Assembly: GCA_028386065.3 (NCBI GenBank)
Contig: JAKUCV010000205.1
Coordinates: 1 to 64,000, forward strand
DNA: 64,000 nt
Origin: Turnera subulata
Lineage: Eukaryota > Streptophyta > Magnoliopsida > Malpighiales > Passifloraceae
Reading direction: 5' to 3'
Of this stretch, positions 1 through 12,328 are shown piece by piece. The notes beneath the pieces are model-generated. The model ran no database searches and was not told where the DNA came from. It saw only the letters and a program-made list of their open reading frames with translations. Position numbers and translations under genes: made by a program. The first letter of the stretch is position 1; each line of letters starts with the position of its first letter.

Positions 1-13
1 CTTTGTTTTTCTT

Positions 14-235
14 TTAAGAGAAATATCGTTCATGAAAGGAAGGGTATTTCCTGTCAATGATATTACAAAACTTCGTAGGTAAATGGTAAAGGTCTAGATC
101 TAAAATACTGTGATGTGCAGCGTACTTGGCAAGGAAGTCAGCTGCCTTGTTAGCACCTCCATACACGTGTTTTACAAGAATAGAATGGAAACTATACGAA
201 CGGCTATACTTGCCGTAATGGCCTCCAATTCCCAA
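14..235 (-). pseudogene. LINE RNase H-like domain fragment
   Basis: A 73-codon open stretch on the minus strand contains GGANKAADFLAKYA. This resembles the C-terminal end of the RNase H-like domain (RVT_3) of plant LINE-type elements, where a basic residue, Asn, Ala-Asp and Leu-Ala-Lys recur. The frame closes about 25 residues later and no reverse transcriptase lies beside it inside the window, so it is the 3' tail of a decayed copy. It may begin outside the window on the right-hand side of its own orientation. Confident as retroelement debris, less so about the exact family. Confidence 0.6.
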
Positions 236-300
236 ACAAAGAGTGTCCCCTGAGGATCATGGTTGATCTCAGTTAGGGATGAAACTTCATAATAAATGAG

Positions 301-2300
301 TATGGTGATATAATAAAATGAATAATCTTACCCTTTTTGTCCAATGTATTATTTTACTTTAATATAACCTCTTCCTACTAGGTTGGGGTGTGGAATTTCA
401 ATTGTGACTTGAACTTGTCTTGAAGAAGATTTTAGAACCACTTGATTTACAACTTATTGGTATGATATAAAGAGATATAAAGTAATTTTAATGGTATGAT
501 TTAAATGGTATGAAATATGAATATAATCGTAATCTATTCGGAGAAATTGGGAGTCCATTCTATTAAGGAAAAACAGGGAGGGGACAATGAACAATGTTCA
601 CCTCTAAATCTCAGTCTATCCTATGTAATTCTGGAGTATTTATATGGAGGGAGTTTTGTCTTGGGTTATACAAGAATCGGCCACGTTCAAAAAAGCGATA
701 AGGCGGGTTATCCGAACTTGTTAAAATTATATTCCATCTTCAGGCCTAGACACGCGTAATGGGTCCAGTAGATATAATGTATCAAATCATACATAAAAAT
801 GTTAATCCCATTTCTATTCCCAACCTAATTGTAACCAAACATAACATAATTGTTTCCTCAAAAAAAAAAAACATAACATAATTGTAATCATTTCCCCACG
901 TTTCGAAAGGGAGGAAGAAGTTAATACTCTGGCCGGCATACCGCGTGTTTTGTCCACAGCCTTACTCATTAGGAAATTAAATTACACCGAGTAAAAGAAA
1001 ATTAAAAGTAACATATATTACAAATTTTAATTTAATATCATGCCAATTAAAATTTTTTGATAAAATATCCTGTTATGTGACATTTTTTTGAGAAATATCA
1101 CATTCGGAAGAGTTGATGAACTATACATATAGAAAGTCATCACAATTAAAGTTAAAAAAGGCATCGACCAAAAAAGAAAAAAGTTGAAAAGGCCCCAAAA
1201 TGTTTGAGGTGCCCCAAACAAAGGGCGGCTCCATTATAGTATTTAAACTTTGTTCTCGGGCGCTCTTAGGACTTAGTTCTTGTGAGACCCAATGTGCATC
1301 TCCGCCATCTGAGCTTGTTGGCGCCAATGCAAAAGACCCAAAGATGATTAATATGGGCTGACATACCCATTAATCATTCTGAGTCGTTGATGGGCTTTTG
1401 TGTCACGCGACAAAATGTGCCTGTAAACTGCATCACTAGCAATTTCCAACACAACACAGCAATGGGATCCTGCCCCCACAACGTGTGATTGTTACCCGAA
1501 AAAAAGCGAAGCCAATAACGTTTGAAAACGCAAGAGTCAAAACCACAAAAACACAAAATACAAGCTCTACAAGGAGCATAGAAACTAGTTTCTAAGATTT
1601 CACAAAAAGAAAATAACAATTGTAAAAACATTTTCAGCGCACCCGGTTCGAATCCAAAATATTGTCTTTGATAATATAAAAAATATTTAACGGCGAATTC
1701 TTCCATAATATTCGGTCATGATGGAAGTGATGATTGTGCATTTGGTTCCGTGCATTAATACAGAGTCAAACTCGCAACTATGCGTGACATACCAAACTTG
1801 ATCCTGGACATATGCAACCCTTGTTCTCTCGATTCTGATTTTTGTGGTCCGCTATACACTGCCTCGTCTTTTTTTTTTTAATTTTTCTTGATCTCAAAGA
1901 GTCGTCGAGCATGACAATTTTACTTCATCCAGGTCGTTGTTCATGATAGTTCAAACAAAGATTATCTCAGATTTTCAAAAAAAAAAAAAAACAAAGATTA
2001 TCTCAGTACCAATTGCTCTCATACTATGATACTCCACAAAACTATAGCTTACATTATAAAATTCCCATTATTTGTGATGCATTTACGATAATCGTAAAAA
2101 AGCCCCTAGCTTTTCGTGTTTGAATTTGTAAATCGGAAAAAAAAAAAATGTGTCCAAGTCGGAGTAAAATCTACGTGGGCTCCACAGGTGATGACACGGG
2201 CACAGCTAATGATAATATTCTCCCATAGGTGGACAGATGCATAGTCATTCTCAACTTTCCCTCCCTGCGTAGTTCTCACGCCAACGCTGGCCAACGAAAA
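301..2300. other. Intergenic region with no gene recognised
   Basis: AT-rich sequence with short poly(A)/poly(T) runs. Open frames here (for example 517-759 and 1374-1706) are short, show no family resemblance and have no codon-like composition. A tRNA B-box-like string at about 1643-1654 has no matching A box or cloverleaf. Nothing else could be supported. Confidence 0.6.
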
Positions 2301-2567
2301 ACCACCCCAACCAATTTTTTTTTTTTTATATTACTACTACTCGCTACCAATATAGTACATATCCGTCTCCCCCTTACTCTCTCGAGAGCATTCACTCGTT
2401 TTCCCCTACCCCAACTACTCTCTTCCTCTCTTAGTTATCATCATCATCATCCATTCCCGGTCAAAGCAAAGCAAAGCAGCAGCTAGAAGGTTCGGATTCT
2501 CTCTGTTTCTCTTCCGGTTAAAGCTAGAAAAACCAAATCCCAGCCCAAAGCGAGAGTGAAGCAAAAG
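2301..2567 (+). promoter_or_regulatory. Probable core promoter and 5' leader of profilin gene
   Basis: Upstream of the profilin ATG lies a TATA-like string (tatagt at 2351-2356) followed by a long pyrimidine-rich stretch of C/T tracts (about 2365-2450). Such a Y-patch and C/T-rich leader is common in highly expressed plant genes. The transcription start cannot be fixed from sequence alone. Confidence 0.4.
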
Positions 2568-3734
2568 ATGTCGTGGCAGCAGTACGTGGACGAGCACTTG
2601 ATGTGCGAAATTGAGGGAAACCACCTCACCGCCGCTGCTATCATCGGCCACGACGGCAGCGTCTGGGCCCAGAGCGCTACCTTCCCTCAGGTCTGTATTT
2701 TTGCTGTCTTTTTCTAATAAAAAATGATCTGTATTTCCCTTTTTCTGTTTTCCTGCTTCTTCTCGTATTCGGTGGTGGTGCTGTTTTGAAAGAAATGCAT
2801 GATTCGTCGCCTAATCCGTTGGTGTTTTGCAGTTCACTCCGGAAGAAATAAGTGGTATAATGAAAGATTTTGAGGAGCCCGGGACGCTTGCACCGACGGG
2901 ATTGTACATAGGTGGCACTAAGTACATGGTGATCCAGGGTGAAGCAGGGGCTGTTATACGAGGAAAGAAGGTACTTTATTTTAATGATTTGCTTAATTAC
3001 CCCGTCTCTTTGCACATCCATCAATCTTCATAAGGTTGTGAATGACTAAGTATTAGAAACTCGTTGATTGCTATATATATGAACAGGCTAATCATTTAGG
3101 TTGATTCCATAACTAAGTTATGTTGACGGTTTTGTAAATTAACTACCCGTGAAGCAAGATGAACTGTTTGGCCGAGCTCAATGACGGGCGCTTTTTTGAG
3201 CTTCAGGAACGGGACCATATATAAGTGGAGGGACAAAGGAGAGTTATTTATTTTTCTTTCTTGTCGATATTAACTAAATCTTTAAGGAAGAACTTGAGCT
3301 CATTGTAGGATTGGCAGAATTACAAGGACATTGGGTCGATTTCAGGATAAACCTAGTGGGGTCGAGAATGTATTTAAGTGCTTCATCCATAATAGAGCTA
3401 AATGATATTATATACATGTTGGAGAGGTCGCTAGGTGGTGGTTATTGCTTCGGATGCATCGGCTAAAAATGAACTGGCATGATACTATGGCGCAGGATAT
3501 ACTGTAGTGTGTTACAATTGTTGGAATCAAGGAACGAGATTTTTTTTTTTTTGTTATTTAAGTTCCAAGTTTTTGCAGACCTAACATTTTAGTTACCAGG
3601 GTTCTGGTGGTGTGACTGTCAAGAAGACTGGCCTGGCGTTGATAATTGGCATATATGACGAGCCTCTGACTCCCGGTCAGTGCAATATGATAGTGGAAAG
3701 GCTTGGCGATTACCTAATTGACCAGGGTCTGTAA
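2568..3734 (+). CDS. Profilin (131 aa, three exons)
   Basis: Profilin binds G-actin, poly-L-proline ligands and phosphoinositides, and controls actin filament assembly in the cytoplasm. Exons are 2568-2690, 2833-2970 and 3600-3734 (41, 46 and 44 codons plus TAA), all phase 0 with GT/AG ends, giving the standard plant length of 131 residues. The N terminus [11 protein letters not shown] and the C terminus GDYLIDQGL are the family signatures. The middle holds [13 protein letters not shown] and [12 protein letters not shown], and exon 3 holds [19 protein letters not shown]. Cys13 and Cys115 are both present. Plant profilins are also known pan-allergens. The start is fixed by the plant N-terminal box and lies in a good AAG-ATG-T context. 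The downstream gene is convergent. Nothing looks broken, so this should be functional. Confidence 0.96.
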
Positions 3735-4732
3735 TTTGGTACGTGCAATTTCGGCTCTTATCTTTCTTCTTTTTTATAACTTTTGATATATTTTGGAGGT
3801 TTGCTGATAACTCAAGCCTAACACGAAGGTGGTTATGGCAGTTGATGTTTTCGATGGAAGATTTCAGAATCGATGTGCTGTTTGGAATGATGGAAATGGC
3901 TCTTATTACATGAAACATTTGTATCTGTAATCTCAACTGTTTGTATGATACATTGTGTTAATTCATCATAGTGAATCCATATCTATAAGCGAGGTGATGT
4001 GGTTTTGTGAATTTAGTCTGTTATAGAGATGATCATGATTATCTTTTCGTGTGCATAATCAATCTTCTCTTTTTTTTTTTTAAACATCTTGGCGATGAAT
4101 ATGCTGTTGGTTACAGCATGAAAGATTCAATTGGGTGTTTTATATATGGTGCAATTTAAATTTTGAATTAAAACGGAATCCAAGTAGTTGATTTGTGTGG
4201 TTCACTTGTAAAAGAGTTAAGAGCCCGTCCGAGTATGAAAGTAAACACCAAAACAAAACAAAAGCCTAGCAGGATACGACCGACGTCTCAAGTTGACATT
4301 TCTCGCAGAAGTTAATAGCTCGATGAGAATCGTTACAACCGTTAGGGTTAGTCACTACTCATAATTTCGTCCTTAGCTCCTTCACACAAAACAACAGTCC
4401 TCAGCGAAAATATGTCATTGGCTCCGAAGCACTAAACCACAATCCTCCGCTTCAGAAAGATGTATAAGGTAGTGGTTTGTATAAATAAAGAATGATGTCT
4501 ACTCCGAATACAAAAGCAAGTTAATGACAAGTAATCATCTATCCAGCGGGGAGCGGCTGTGTGGTGGGGGAATAGCTCGCTCCATCCAGCCCACACTTTA
4601 GAGATCTGGCTCTGACAAAACCTCTCCCCATAACTCATCTTTTAAATACCGCGGAGGTGCTTCGGTTTTATACCACCATAATTATTTGCCATGTGAGCTT
4701 CAGTCAAAACCTTTGGCTCTAGAACTTAAACC
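3735..4732. other. Convergent 3' regions of profilin and YbeY-HAD genes
   Basis: About 1 kb between two stop codons that face each other. It must hold both 3' UTRs. It is AT-rich with a T run near 4070 and has no open frame resembling a gene. No repeat or RNA gene was recognised. Confidence 0.6.
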
Positions 4733-7700
4733 TCAGAATGCGTAACGGTATATCGCGTCAGCCACACCATCTTCATCGTTGCTGATACCAATAACATTGG
4801 CCACCGCTTTTGTATTCTCTGCACCATTGCTAAGAGCAATGCCTAGAGAAGCTAACTCAAGCATCTCAATGTCATTCTCCCCATCACCGATAGCCATAAT
4901 CTGAAATCATTCAATCAGAATCAATCAGTGGGCCAGAAGAGGAACTTTATACTGAAACAAGTATAAAGCAGTCAAAGGCCTCTGGCCACTAGCTTCATCA
5001 CACTCCCCGGATGAAAAGAGGGGAAATGCCATTAAAAGTTCCAAAGAGACCAAGTACGTAGTAACTAAAGGTGAAAGCTGTATACAGACTGAAAAGGCTT
5101 CTTAGAAGTTGTCTTTCGGACCACATAAAATGTGTGGCAGATGAAGACAGTTCATACCTCCTTTGCAGTGACACCCAAATGATCAAGCAACAGTTTCACT
5201 CCACTTCCTTTTGAGGTTCCAGGGGGTACAATTTCAAGCATATCGGGGACAGCTTGGACAACATTGGCCCTGTCTGCAGTTGCTTGTGACCAGTATGGCC
5301 GCAGAGTTGAAGCCACTCCCTCAGCGGTGTCCAAGAATATCACCTTCTGCAAATCCAAAACATGTAAACAAAATCATGAAACTGAATGAAGTGAAGCCTA
5401 GTATTCAGTCATACTAGGCCATGTATACATGCTTGCGCGTATGCAAGTGATAAGTGTAAACAGAAGGAAGAACACATAAATCTATTTTCTTGAATCTAAT
5501 CAGATTTGATAAACTAAACATTAGGTAAAGGAAGAAAATGACAGAAGTAATATGAAATTGCCAATGGACCCAAAAGTGAGTGAAGTGTCGCAAAGATCCT
5601 CCTGGACCATAGCTGAATTGTGTATTCACATCATCCAAACACAAAACTAAATAAGAGCATTCCAAAACAATCCGCCAAACACAGCTATAATCAGTTTCTA
5701 TCTATTCTGTTTCTGGTGTTTAAACAATTGGGAACAATTGGCAGACATAGGCAACTAAACATTGTTCTTATGCACCAGACTGGAAAAGAGATGTATTAAT
5801 GGAATACCTGTATGTCAGCAGCAGCCAAGAGACTGTCCACTGAAGGCATGATCTCTGCCTGCAAAGATTTCTTATCATTATGCACAAGCATGAAAATTTG
5901 CTCAGGCAACATCCAATAAAGCTGTTACAAGGCAGAAACTAGCACCTTTGGCTCATGATATATAGTATGCAGCGAATCAACAAAAGGATGCTCAAATAGT
6001 GTCAGGCAACGATCCTCACAGAATGCAATAAGAGGAACCTTATGCTCCCAAGAGTAGTGACACGCCTGCAATGACAAATCTAAGCACTCTTACCATTACA
6101 ATATCAATGTTTCTTCAATATAGTAACAGATATGAGGCCTAGTAAAGGATTTTAGAATTTGATCCCAATTCATTTTTGCTACATGGATTTAAAAATCATA
6201 CAATGCTCTTTACACTGGGTGGTCTACAAAAAATTGGAAGATAATAAAACTATCCAATGCTCTGCATGGGATGACTGATTGGTAATAAAGAAATCGAGAT
6301 ATTATAATCCACCAACTGCTCCATATGGAATGATGGATTGTAAATCGAAGTGATATTTTGGAAAACCCATAAACACTGCATAAATTGAAGATCCAAAATC
6401 CGATGACATCAGACAATTCAAACTCAATTTCTGTCACTTTGGCTGTCAAAAGAAAAAAAATGGCTAGTATGAAAAATATTACCTCTCTGCAGACACTTGG
6501 ATCTAAATTGCATCTAAAGATTTCTCGGCCCTGTATACCATAAACAAGCAATCCCTGAAATCATGCAATCACCAGTGAGAGACAATTAAAGGGAATGAAA
6601 AAAGGAGCACGAGTGTGTAATCAAGAACATGTGTGCAATAGTATGTTGATTAACATGGCAAGCATTAGCTTTTCAGCATTGAACAAAGTATTGAACATGA
6701 TCCTAGTAGTCTATTCACTCAGGTAAGGAAAAAAACTATCAAAGAGCCAGATGTACTATCCTGTTCCAGATCAATGACGACCTAACCTCTTTTCTTGTAT
6801 GCCAGGACGGGGAAGTTAAAGAAGAGTGTCTTGCAACGTTCGTGGTCTAGAAGGGACAATATTGAAAAACCAAAGGCCCAAATTCTACACCAAGTAGAGA
6901 TACCCCATGCACGGTGACTTGACAAAACCATAAGGGCAGACTAAGACACATCACAATACTAATGAATGAGCAGCAATTAAAAATGTATGATGTGAAAACA
7001 TGGATGTCACTAATATATAAATATCCAATGAGAAAATAAGTGAGTGGAGATAAAAATGACCACAACAGAGAGAAGGGTGACCTGTACAAATACACCTGGA
7101 GAGAAGTTCGAGATAACACCATCATTACCAACCAAATCTACAGCCTTCAAAATATTGATCACAGCAGGACGAGTCTGTTTAAGACATATCAGCAACCAAG
7201 ACATAAGCATTTCATCTAATAAGCAGTGACCCCGGTAAAAGAAAACAAGTAGCAAAGACATGCATGGCCATCAGACAAACATAAGTACATAAAATCAAAG
7301 AGAGTAGCAAATCCAAAACAGGGATAACATGAAAAGAAGAAACAAAATCCATGGTGTAACATGAAGGCAAGAACCAAGTAACTTGGAGGAAGAGAGGGAA
7401 TATGATTCTAAAAATTAGCCAATTAATCACGGGCGACAATTAAAAGAGTAAGATTTCATCGTCTTACTTTTCCAGTTGCTATTACCACCTTCAAACCTCT
7501 TGACACAGCCTCCTTCAATGCTTTTGCATTTGTTAAGGAAATTTGGCTTTTGCTGTTTAGCAATGTTCCTGGAAATCGTGTAAAAGGCATCAGAATACAA
7601 TCACGTTATGTCTTCAAACATCCAAGAGCATGTCATGATGGCCTCACCATCCATGTCGCAGAAGATGTAGCTGAATTTTGGTTTATAGAACCGAAGACCG

Positions 7701-9196
7701 CCCTCTTTTTTCCTGTCTTTTAACATAGTCTCTGTAAGATTCATCTCATAGCATAAAAAAGAGAAGTATATCTTCATACAAGTAAGGGCATCATACATTC
7801 AAATTAGTAAAGAACAAACTAAATCTTTGAGTCAATAGACAAAAATTACAGTCACATTACCATCTGGAACTCCTATATGATCATCAGAATCAATTTGAGA
7901 ATCACATGCACTCTTAATAAGTCCTTTTCCTTTCCACCCCAGGTTTTCTAGCAGAAATTCCTCCTGCTTCTCCATTTCAACTTCAGCCTCTTCACTAATC
8001 TCATGATCAAATCCAAGAAGATGCAACAGCCCATGGACCTGCACAAAGCAACCAAGGACTTGAGGACCTATTTAAACCAGGCGCCATTGCGTGTTCACAG
8101 TCATCCCTGTCTCAAAATCAGCAAGCACAAAATGTTCCGACTGAACAGTGTCGTATGGTCTCTCCACACCTTCAGGCGTCCCTCATTAATCTTCATCTCT
8201 CCATATGTTTGGCTTTGTAATGTTGAATAAAAATGAACAAAAGAAAAAGAAAATCGCAACCACAATGTTTTAAACCAACCAGTAGAATCCGTATCTCGTC
8301 AACCAACGAATGCCCTCTTTCCTCCGCCTGCCTCGCCGCCGTCTCAACAGAAATGACAATGTCACCTAACATAAGCTGCAAACAACAACCCAAAAACACA
8401 ACCATCAATCCAGCCGCTAAACAAAACCGCCTCCCATCAAACAAATACACAACCTGCTGGACTTACAATGGGAAGATTAAGCTCAGGAATATGTTGTGAA
8501 GCGGAGAGAACATCGGTGGCATGATCCTCATCCCTCCATTCCTTATTCAGTTTCCGGATAAACTCATCGTTACAAAGCATCACAGTTAATTCCACGGTCT
8601 CAAATCCGCCCAAGTCACTAATCGCCGTATCTCTCGTCACATAATTCGAATCTTTCAATCCCTCAAATGCTAGCTTCATCGCCTTGGGCACATTAAGACG
8701 TAGCAGCTCCGCTATACTCTGCCGCAGTAACCGCCCATAAAAAAAGATAAGAAGATACAATAAAGAAGGAAAATATTAGTATACATGCAGGGAAATGTAC
8801 CAGGATTTCGGGGTCGTCGGGGAGGGATTCTTCTACCAAAATGCCGACGTCGAGTTTCAATTCATTTGCTCTGGCCTTCTTGGGAGCTAATGCTCGCTTC
8901 TTCCTGAGTTTTCGGTAGTCTCGGTGCTGCGCGAAGATTATGCCGGTGGTTGCGGAGGAGAGGGTGGTGCGGAAGAGAGCGGCGTTTGGGGAAGGGAGGA
9001 GGGGGAAGTGGTTGGGCGGTTTTGGGGAAGGGAGGAGGTGGCTGCTGGAGAGGGTGTGGAGGGAGGAGAGTGGAGAAGGGGTGGAGAGAGGGAGAGAGGC
9101 GGCGCGTAGGAGGACTGCACGCGCCATTGGAGAGGTGGAAGGGGGTGGAGGAGGGTGGAGAGAGCGGAGGAGATGGGAGAAGCGAGGGAGGAGCAT
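4733..9196 (-). CDS. YbeY-type endoribonuclease fused to HAD-family hydrolase, probably plastid-targeted (599 aa, 12 exons)
   Basis: Exons (minus): 9196-8801, 8718-8467, 8375-8280, 8038-7861, 7731-7648, 7568-7468, 7174-7082, 6554-6483, 6065-5946, 5858-5808, 5346-5158, 4900-4733. All have GT/AG ends and the frame stays open to TGA. Residues 1 to about 90 are rich in Ser, Pro, Leu and Arg, as in a chloroplast transit peptide. Residues about 110-300 form a YbeY (UPF0054) domain with the zinc motif HGLLHLLGFDH at 250-260. The C-terminal half is a Cof-type HAD hydrolase: motif I DMDGT at 333-337, motif II around VVIATGK, and motif IV GDGEND at 549-554. The Arabidopsis gene of this architecture (At2g25870) encodes the plastid YbeY needed for chloroplast rRNA processing; the HAD substrate is unknown to me. 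A second Met at 9127 is an alternative start. No catalytic residue looks lost. Confidence 0.93.
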
Positions 9197-9682
9197 GGAA
9201 GGGAGTGAGGCGTAGCGAGGTTAGTTGCTTTGGTTTTGAGGGTGCGTCCGGTGGGTGACAGTGACATTCACGGAGTGGAGCGCCCCGGCATTTATGGTAG
9301 TAAGTAGTAACTAGTGTCTAGTAAGATGTCTTTTACCCTTCCCTTGAGAGGATAAATCAATACATAGAAAGTGGTAAGATGTGAAACTGTAAAACGTCGT
9401 CGTTTGTGAGTTTTTTTTTTCAAACAAGTCACACGACTATTTGGACTTTGGAGGTTTCGGCGGCCTGTAATGATTCTTTTTTTTTTTTTTGCTGGTCCAG
9501 CTGCATTTTGTATGTCACTGGTTTTTCTTGGCTTGACCTTCTGTGCTCTACTTGAATTACGTAGTAATATTGTGTATCCTTATTTTTTAAACAGTACCAC
9601 TTATGTATTCTTAATTCTTCGGGGATAATAGCATCTAACATTTGTCAAAATAAACGCGTCATGTAATATACTTTTTCACCCT
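9197..9682. other. Upstream region of the YbeY-HAD gene
   Basis: Holds the promoter side of the minus-strand gene. Purine-rich sequence to about 9270 (the antisense of a C/T-rich leader) is followed by AT-rich DNA with T runs near 9412 and 9480. No TATA box could be chosen with confidence and no gene is visible. Confidence 0.4.
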
Positions 9683-9858
9683 TCTTTTGGTTTCCATCCG
9701 GTATCCGGAGCTTCGCTCCGACTAATCCGAACTCGACCCGGATCGCGCACCTGGTTAAGGTGGGTGAGTCTCCCAATAGGGATTTTTTCTGCACCCTCGA
9801 ATCCGAGACTTCGCTTAAGCGGAACAAGTCGCTTACCATTTAAACCAACTCCACATTG
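9683..9858 (-). mobile_element. SINE-like retroposon with degenerate 20-bp direct repeats
   Basis: A 176-bp block is flanked by two 20-nt direct repeats at 9663-9682 and 9859-9878 that differ at two positions, as expected for an old target-site duplication. Read on the minus strand it starts near GGTAAGCGACTTGTTCCG, contains GGATTCGAGGGTGC, which loosely resembles an RNA polymerase III B box, and ends in an A-rich stretch. Size and flanking repeats suit a SINE. The family is not identified and the promoter boxes are imperfect. Confidence 0.45.
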
Positions 9859-10159
9859 GTAATACACTTTTTAACCCTAAAACTTAGTAATTTTTTTTTT
9901 GTTTCAACGAGGAGTCTAAGACATTAAGAGTGCCGCCAAAAAGTCCAGAGGGGCGTTGGGCTTATTTTGGACAAAATTAACCATGCTCTTTTATCAATGA
10001 CTTATACACATTGGATGTCACCTCATCTCTGAAAATTTTAATGGTAATATATGTAGTGACAAATAGTATTATTCTTTAAGATTGTGATTTAATGTTTTTT
10101 TTATCAAAGTGATTTAATGTTCATATTTTTCTCTCCGGGATATTTTTCTCCCACCAAAA

Positions 10160-10345
10160 TAGGGGTATTTTGGTCGTTACAGTCAATCAGTCCAAATCCA
10201 GCCTATGTACACCCAAACACAGTCTGAACTTAATGTATTTATACAGTCCAAATAACCAAACACGGGCTAGGCTTAGTCCAGTCCAAGCCAAGTCAGCCAG
10301 GCCAAGTCCAGGCAACCAAACGGACCCTAAATTACAGAGTTTCTG
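10160..10345. repeat. Possible end of a Tourist/Harbinger-like MITE
   Basis: The stretch ends in ccaaacggaccc followed by TAA. Its reverse complement begins GGGTCCGTTTGGTTG, a common terminal sequence of PIF/Harbinger-derived MITEs, and TAA/TTA is their usual target duplication. The interior repeats the words tccaaa, tccag and ccaag. The opposite terminal repeat was not found, so this is at best a truncated copy. Confidence 0.3.
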
Positions 10346-11850
10346 ATAATACAACAATCCACATTCAAACTATGATGCACGCTATGTGGGGCATCTTGTA
10401 ACAACTGAAGGTCTCTAGTATCTGTCAAAGTTAATCTTGCCAAGATATCCGCCACTTGGTTTATGTCTCTCAAACAATGATGGAACTACACCCGCACGAA
10501 CTGACTGCAAAGTGCCCGCATATAACACAACAAGGGATAGGTTAACATGCGACTGGGTCGTTGAGCATTGAGCACCTACACGGTTTCAAGATTGTAGGAT
10601 TCTATCATCACCTCTTGAAAGTCAGTCCATGATGCCATAATAAGACCATCACAAATTGCGTGGAGCTTTGCTATGATGATAGAGTAGGGAATAATGCGGC
10701 GGCAAAAACCCACAACCCATTCACTAGAGTTATTACGAGCCACGGCACAATAGCAGTAGCATTAGTGCCAAAAGCCACTGCAGCATTGACATTGATTTTT
10801 AGATGGCCAGGCAGTGGAGGAACCAATGTAAGATTCTATCTTCTCTCTTCATCCGAGGGAAATGAGACAAGATCACATTGGAAGGTAACCTCCTTCGTAT
10901 ACCGTAGGATCTCTCTTACCACAACATTTGGGGACGAGTTTCATCAGCAAAGATCGCGTCATTCTGCCACTTCCAAAGGAGCCAGACTGCCACACCAAAG
11001 AGAATTGAGGATGAAATATATGTAGTGTAGGGAATCCTAGGCCTCATCCACAGGTTAGCCAATCGTCCCGACTAGTAGAGAAAAAGTCATTCCAAACCCA
11101 AGGCTGAATCAAAAGTTGCCAGACCCTCCGAGTTAAAGGACAGTCACGCAACGCGTGCATACTTGTTTTAACCTCAGCATTGCACCGCTGACAGCATGCA
11201 TTTAAAGCTAGGTGTCTCCAAATACGAGTCTCATTATTGAATGTTGCATCGTGCACCACTTGCCAAAGAAAGGTTTTTTCTCTAGGCAAACATTTCCATT
11301 TCCACAACGTCTTCCATAACTGTCAGTGAGAAGTATCACTTGAATGAAGGTGGGCAGTTTGTATGCAGCACGAACTGTGCAATCTCTTGAAGCTGTGCCT
11401 TCCTAGTAAACCCGGTCCTCATTCCCCAAGCATCATGTGTGTGGGGGGGGAGGGGGGTGTTGCTTGTAGCCTTGCTAGCACATGCGGGGGTAAAATAGGT
11501 TGGATTAAGGGCCAGTTCCAACTCCTATTTTGATCGACAAAACTCAGACACAGCCATGCCCTCCATGTCCGACATATGCCCCTCCATATAACTGACATAT
11601 TATTACGCTCCTGAACCAGGGGGACTGTAAATGGTCTCGTGCCATATTTTGCCCTTAAAAGCTTGACCCATAACGCATCAGGTCTAGATATTAGGCTCCA
11701 AGCAAGTTTGGAAAGAAAAGCCTCATCGGCTTGATGCATCCGTCTCAAACCCAAACCACCCTCTACTTTCGGTTCACACACCTTAACCCAGGAAACTTTT
11801 GCCATCTTCCTGAGCACCCCAAATAAACTGCCTAGTAATTGATGACACTA
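10346..11850 (-). pseudogene. 5'-truncated LINE remnant (RT C-terminus, zinc-binding and RNase H-like domains)
   Basis: On the minus strand, 11817-11419 encodes the end of a LINE reverse transcriptase region (KVSWVKVCEPKVEGGLGLRR, then LWVKLLRAKYG). Then 11307-11044 encodes the RT zinc-binding domain (FLWQVVHDATFNNETRIW; CQRCNAEVKTSMHALRDCP). The minus strand of about 10700-10400 carries an RNase H-like tail with INQVADILARL. The frames are interrupted by frameshifts and stops. The catalytic RT part and ORF1 are missing upstream of about 11850, the usual 5' truncation of LINE insertions. No intact target duplication was found. Confidence 0.8.
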
Positions 11851-12320
11851 TTTTTTACATCTACATGGAAACTCGTAATTTTTTTTTATACAAGTCAATG
11901 AAGATAAAACTTTCATATAATAACATAATATTAAAGGGTGAGTAATAAGAAAACCCACTATAGATTCACTAGACAAAATGTGGACTCCAATTTTATCATT
12001 TAGAATTCGCTCTGGGCAGAATCAGATAACCCATTTGTTTACTGGTGATGAAGTAGGTAATCTTCTTTACATAATGAAGATTTAAACTAGGGTTTGCCAA
12101 CAATTTCTATATATTAGGCATACAAAATATAGAATCATCAGTCGTGAAAACAATATTAAAACGTGTATATGAACAGTTAATTGAATCGTAGCAAAAGCCC
12201 GCAAGTCATAATAAATGAGGATATTACCTTATCATTTCTTGAACTTTGAATAGTAAAATACACTATAAGCTGCCATACATTATAACTTTTAGCACACAAT
12301 TCCTCTTATCTAGCAAAGTA
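11851..12320. other. AT-rich flank of the hAT insertion
   Basis: No gene, repeat or RNA was recognised. It is host sequence immediately left of the 8-bp duplication that marks the hAT insertion. Confidence 0.5.
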
Positions 12321-12328
12321 GTGGTATG
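12321..12328 (+). repeat. Left target-site duplication of the hAT element (GTGGTATG)
   Basis: The octamer GTGGTATG is directly followed by the terminal repeat TAGACTTGGCAA. An identical octamer sits at 34114-34121 directly after the inverted copy of the terminus. Eight-base duplications are the hallmark of hAT transposition. Confidence 0.88.

Noticed and set aside
1643..1654. GGTTCGAATCC, a perfect tRNA B box
   Set aside because: No A box at the right distance and no cloverleaf stems or acceptor could be formed with upstream sequence.
8938..9267. Several overlapping frames on both strands at the start of the YbeY-HAD gene
   Set aside because: They are shadows of the GC-biased, low-complexity transit-peptide exon; only the frame that joins the YbeY exons is supported.
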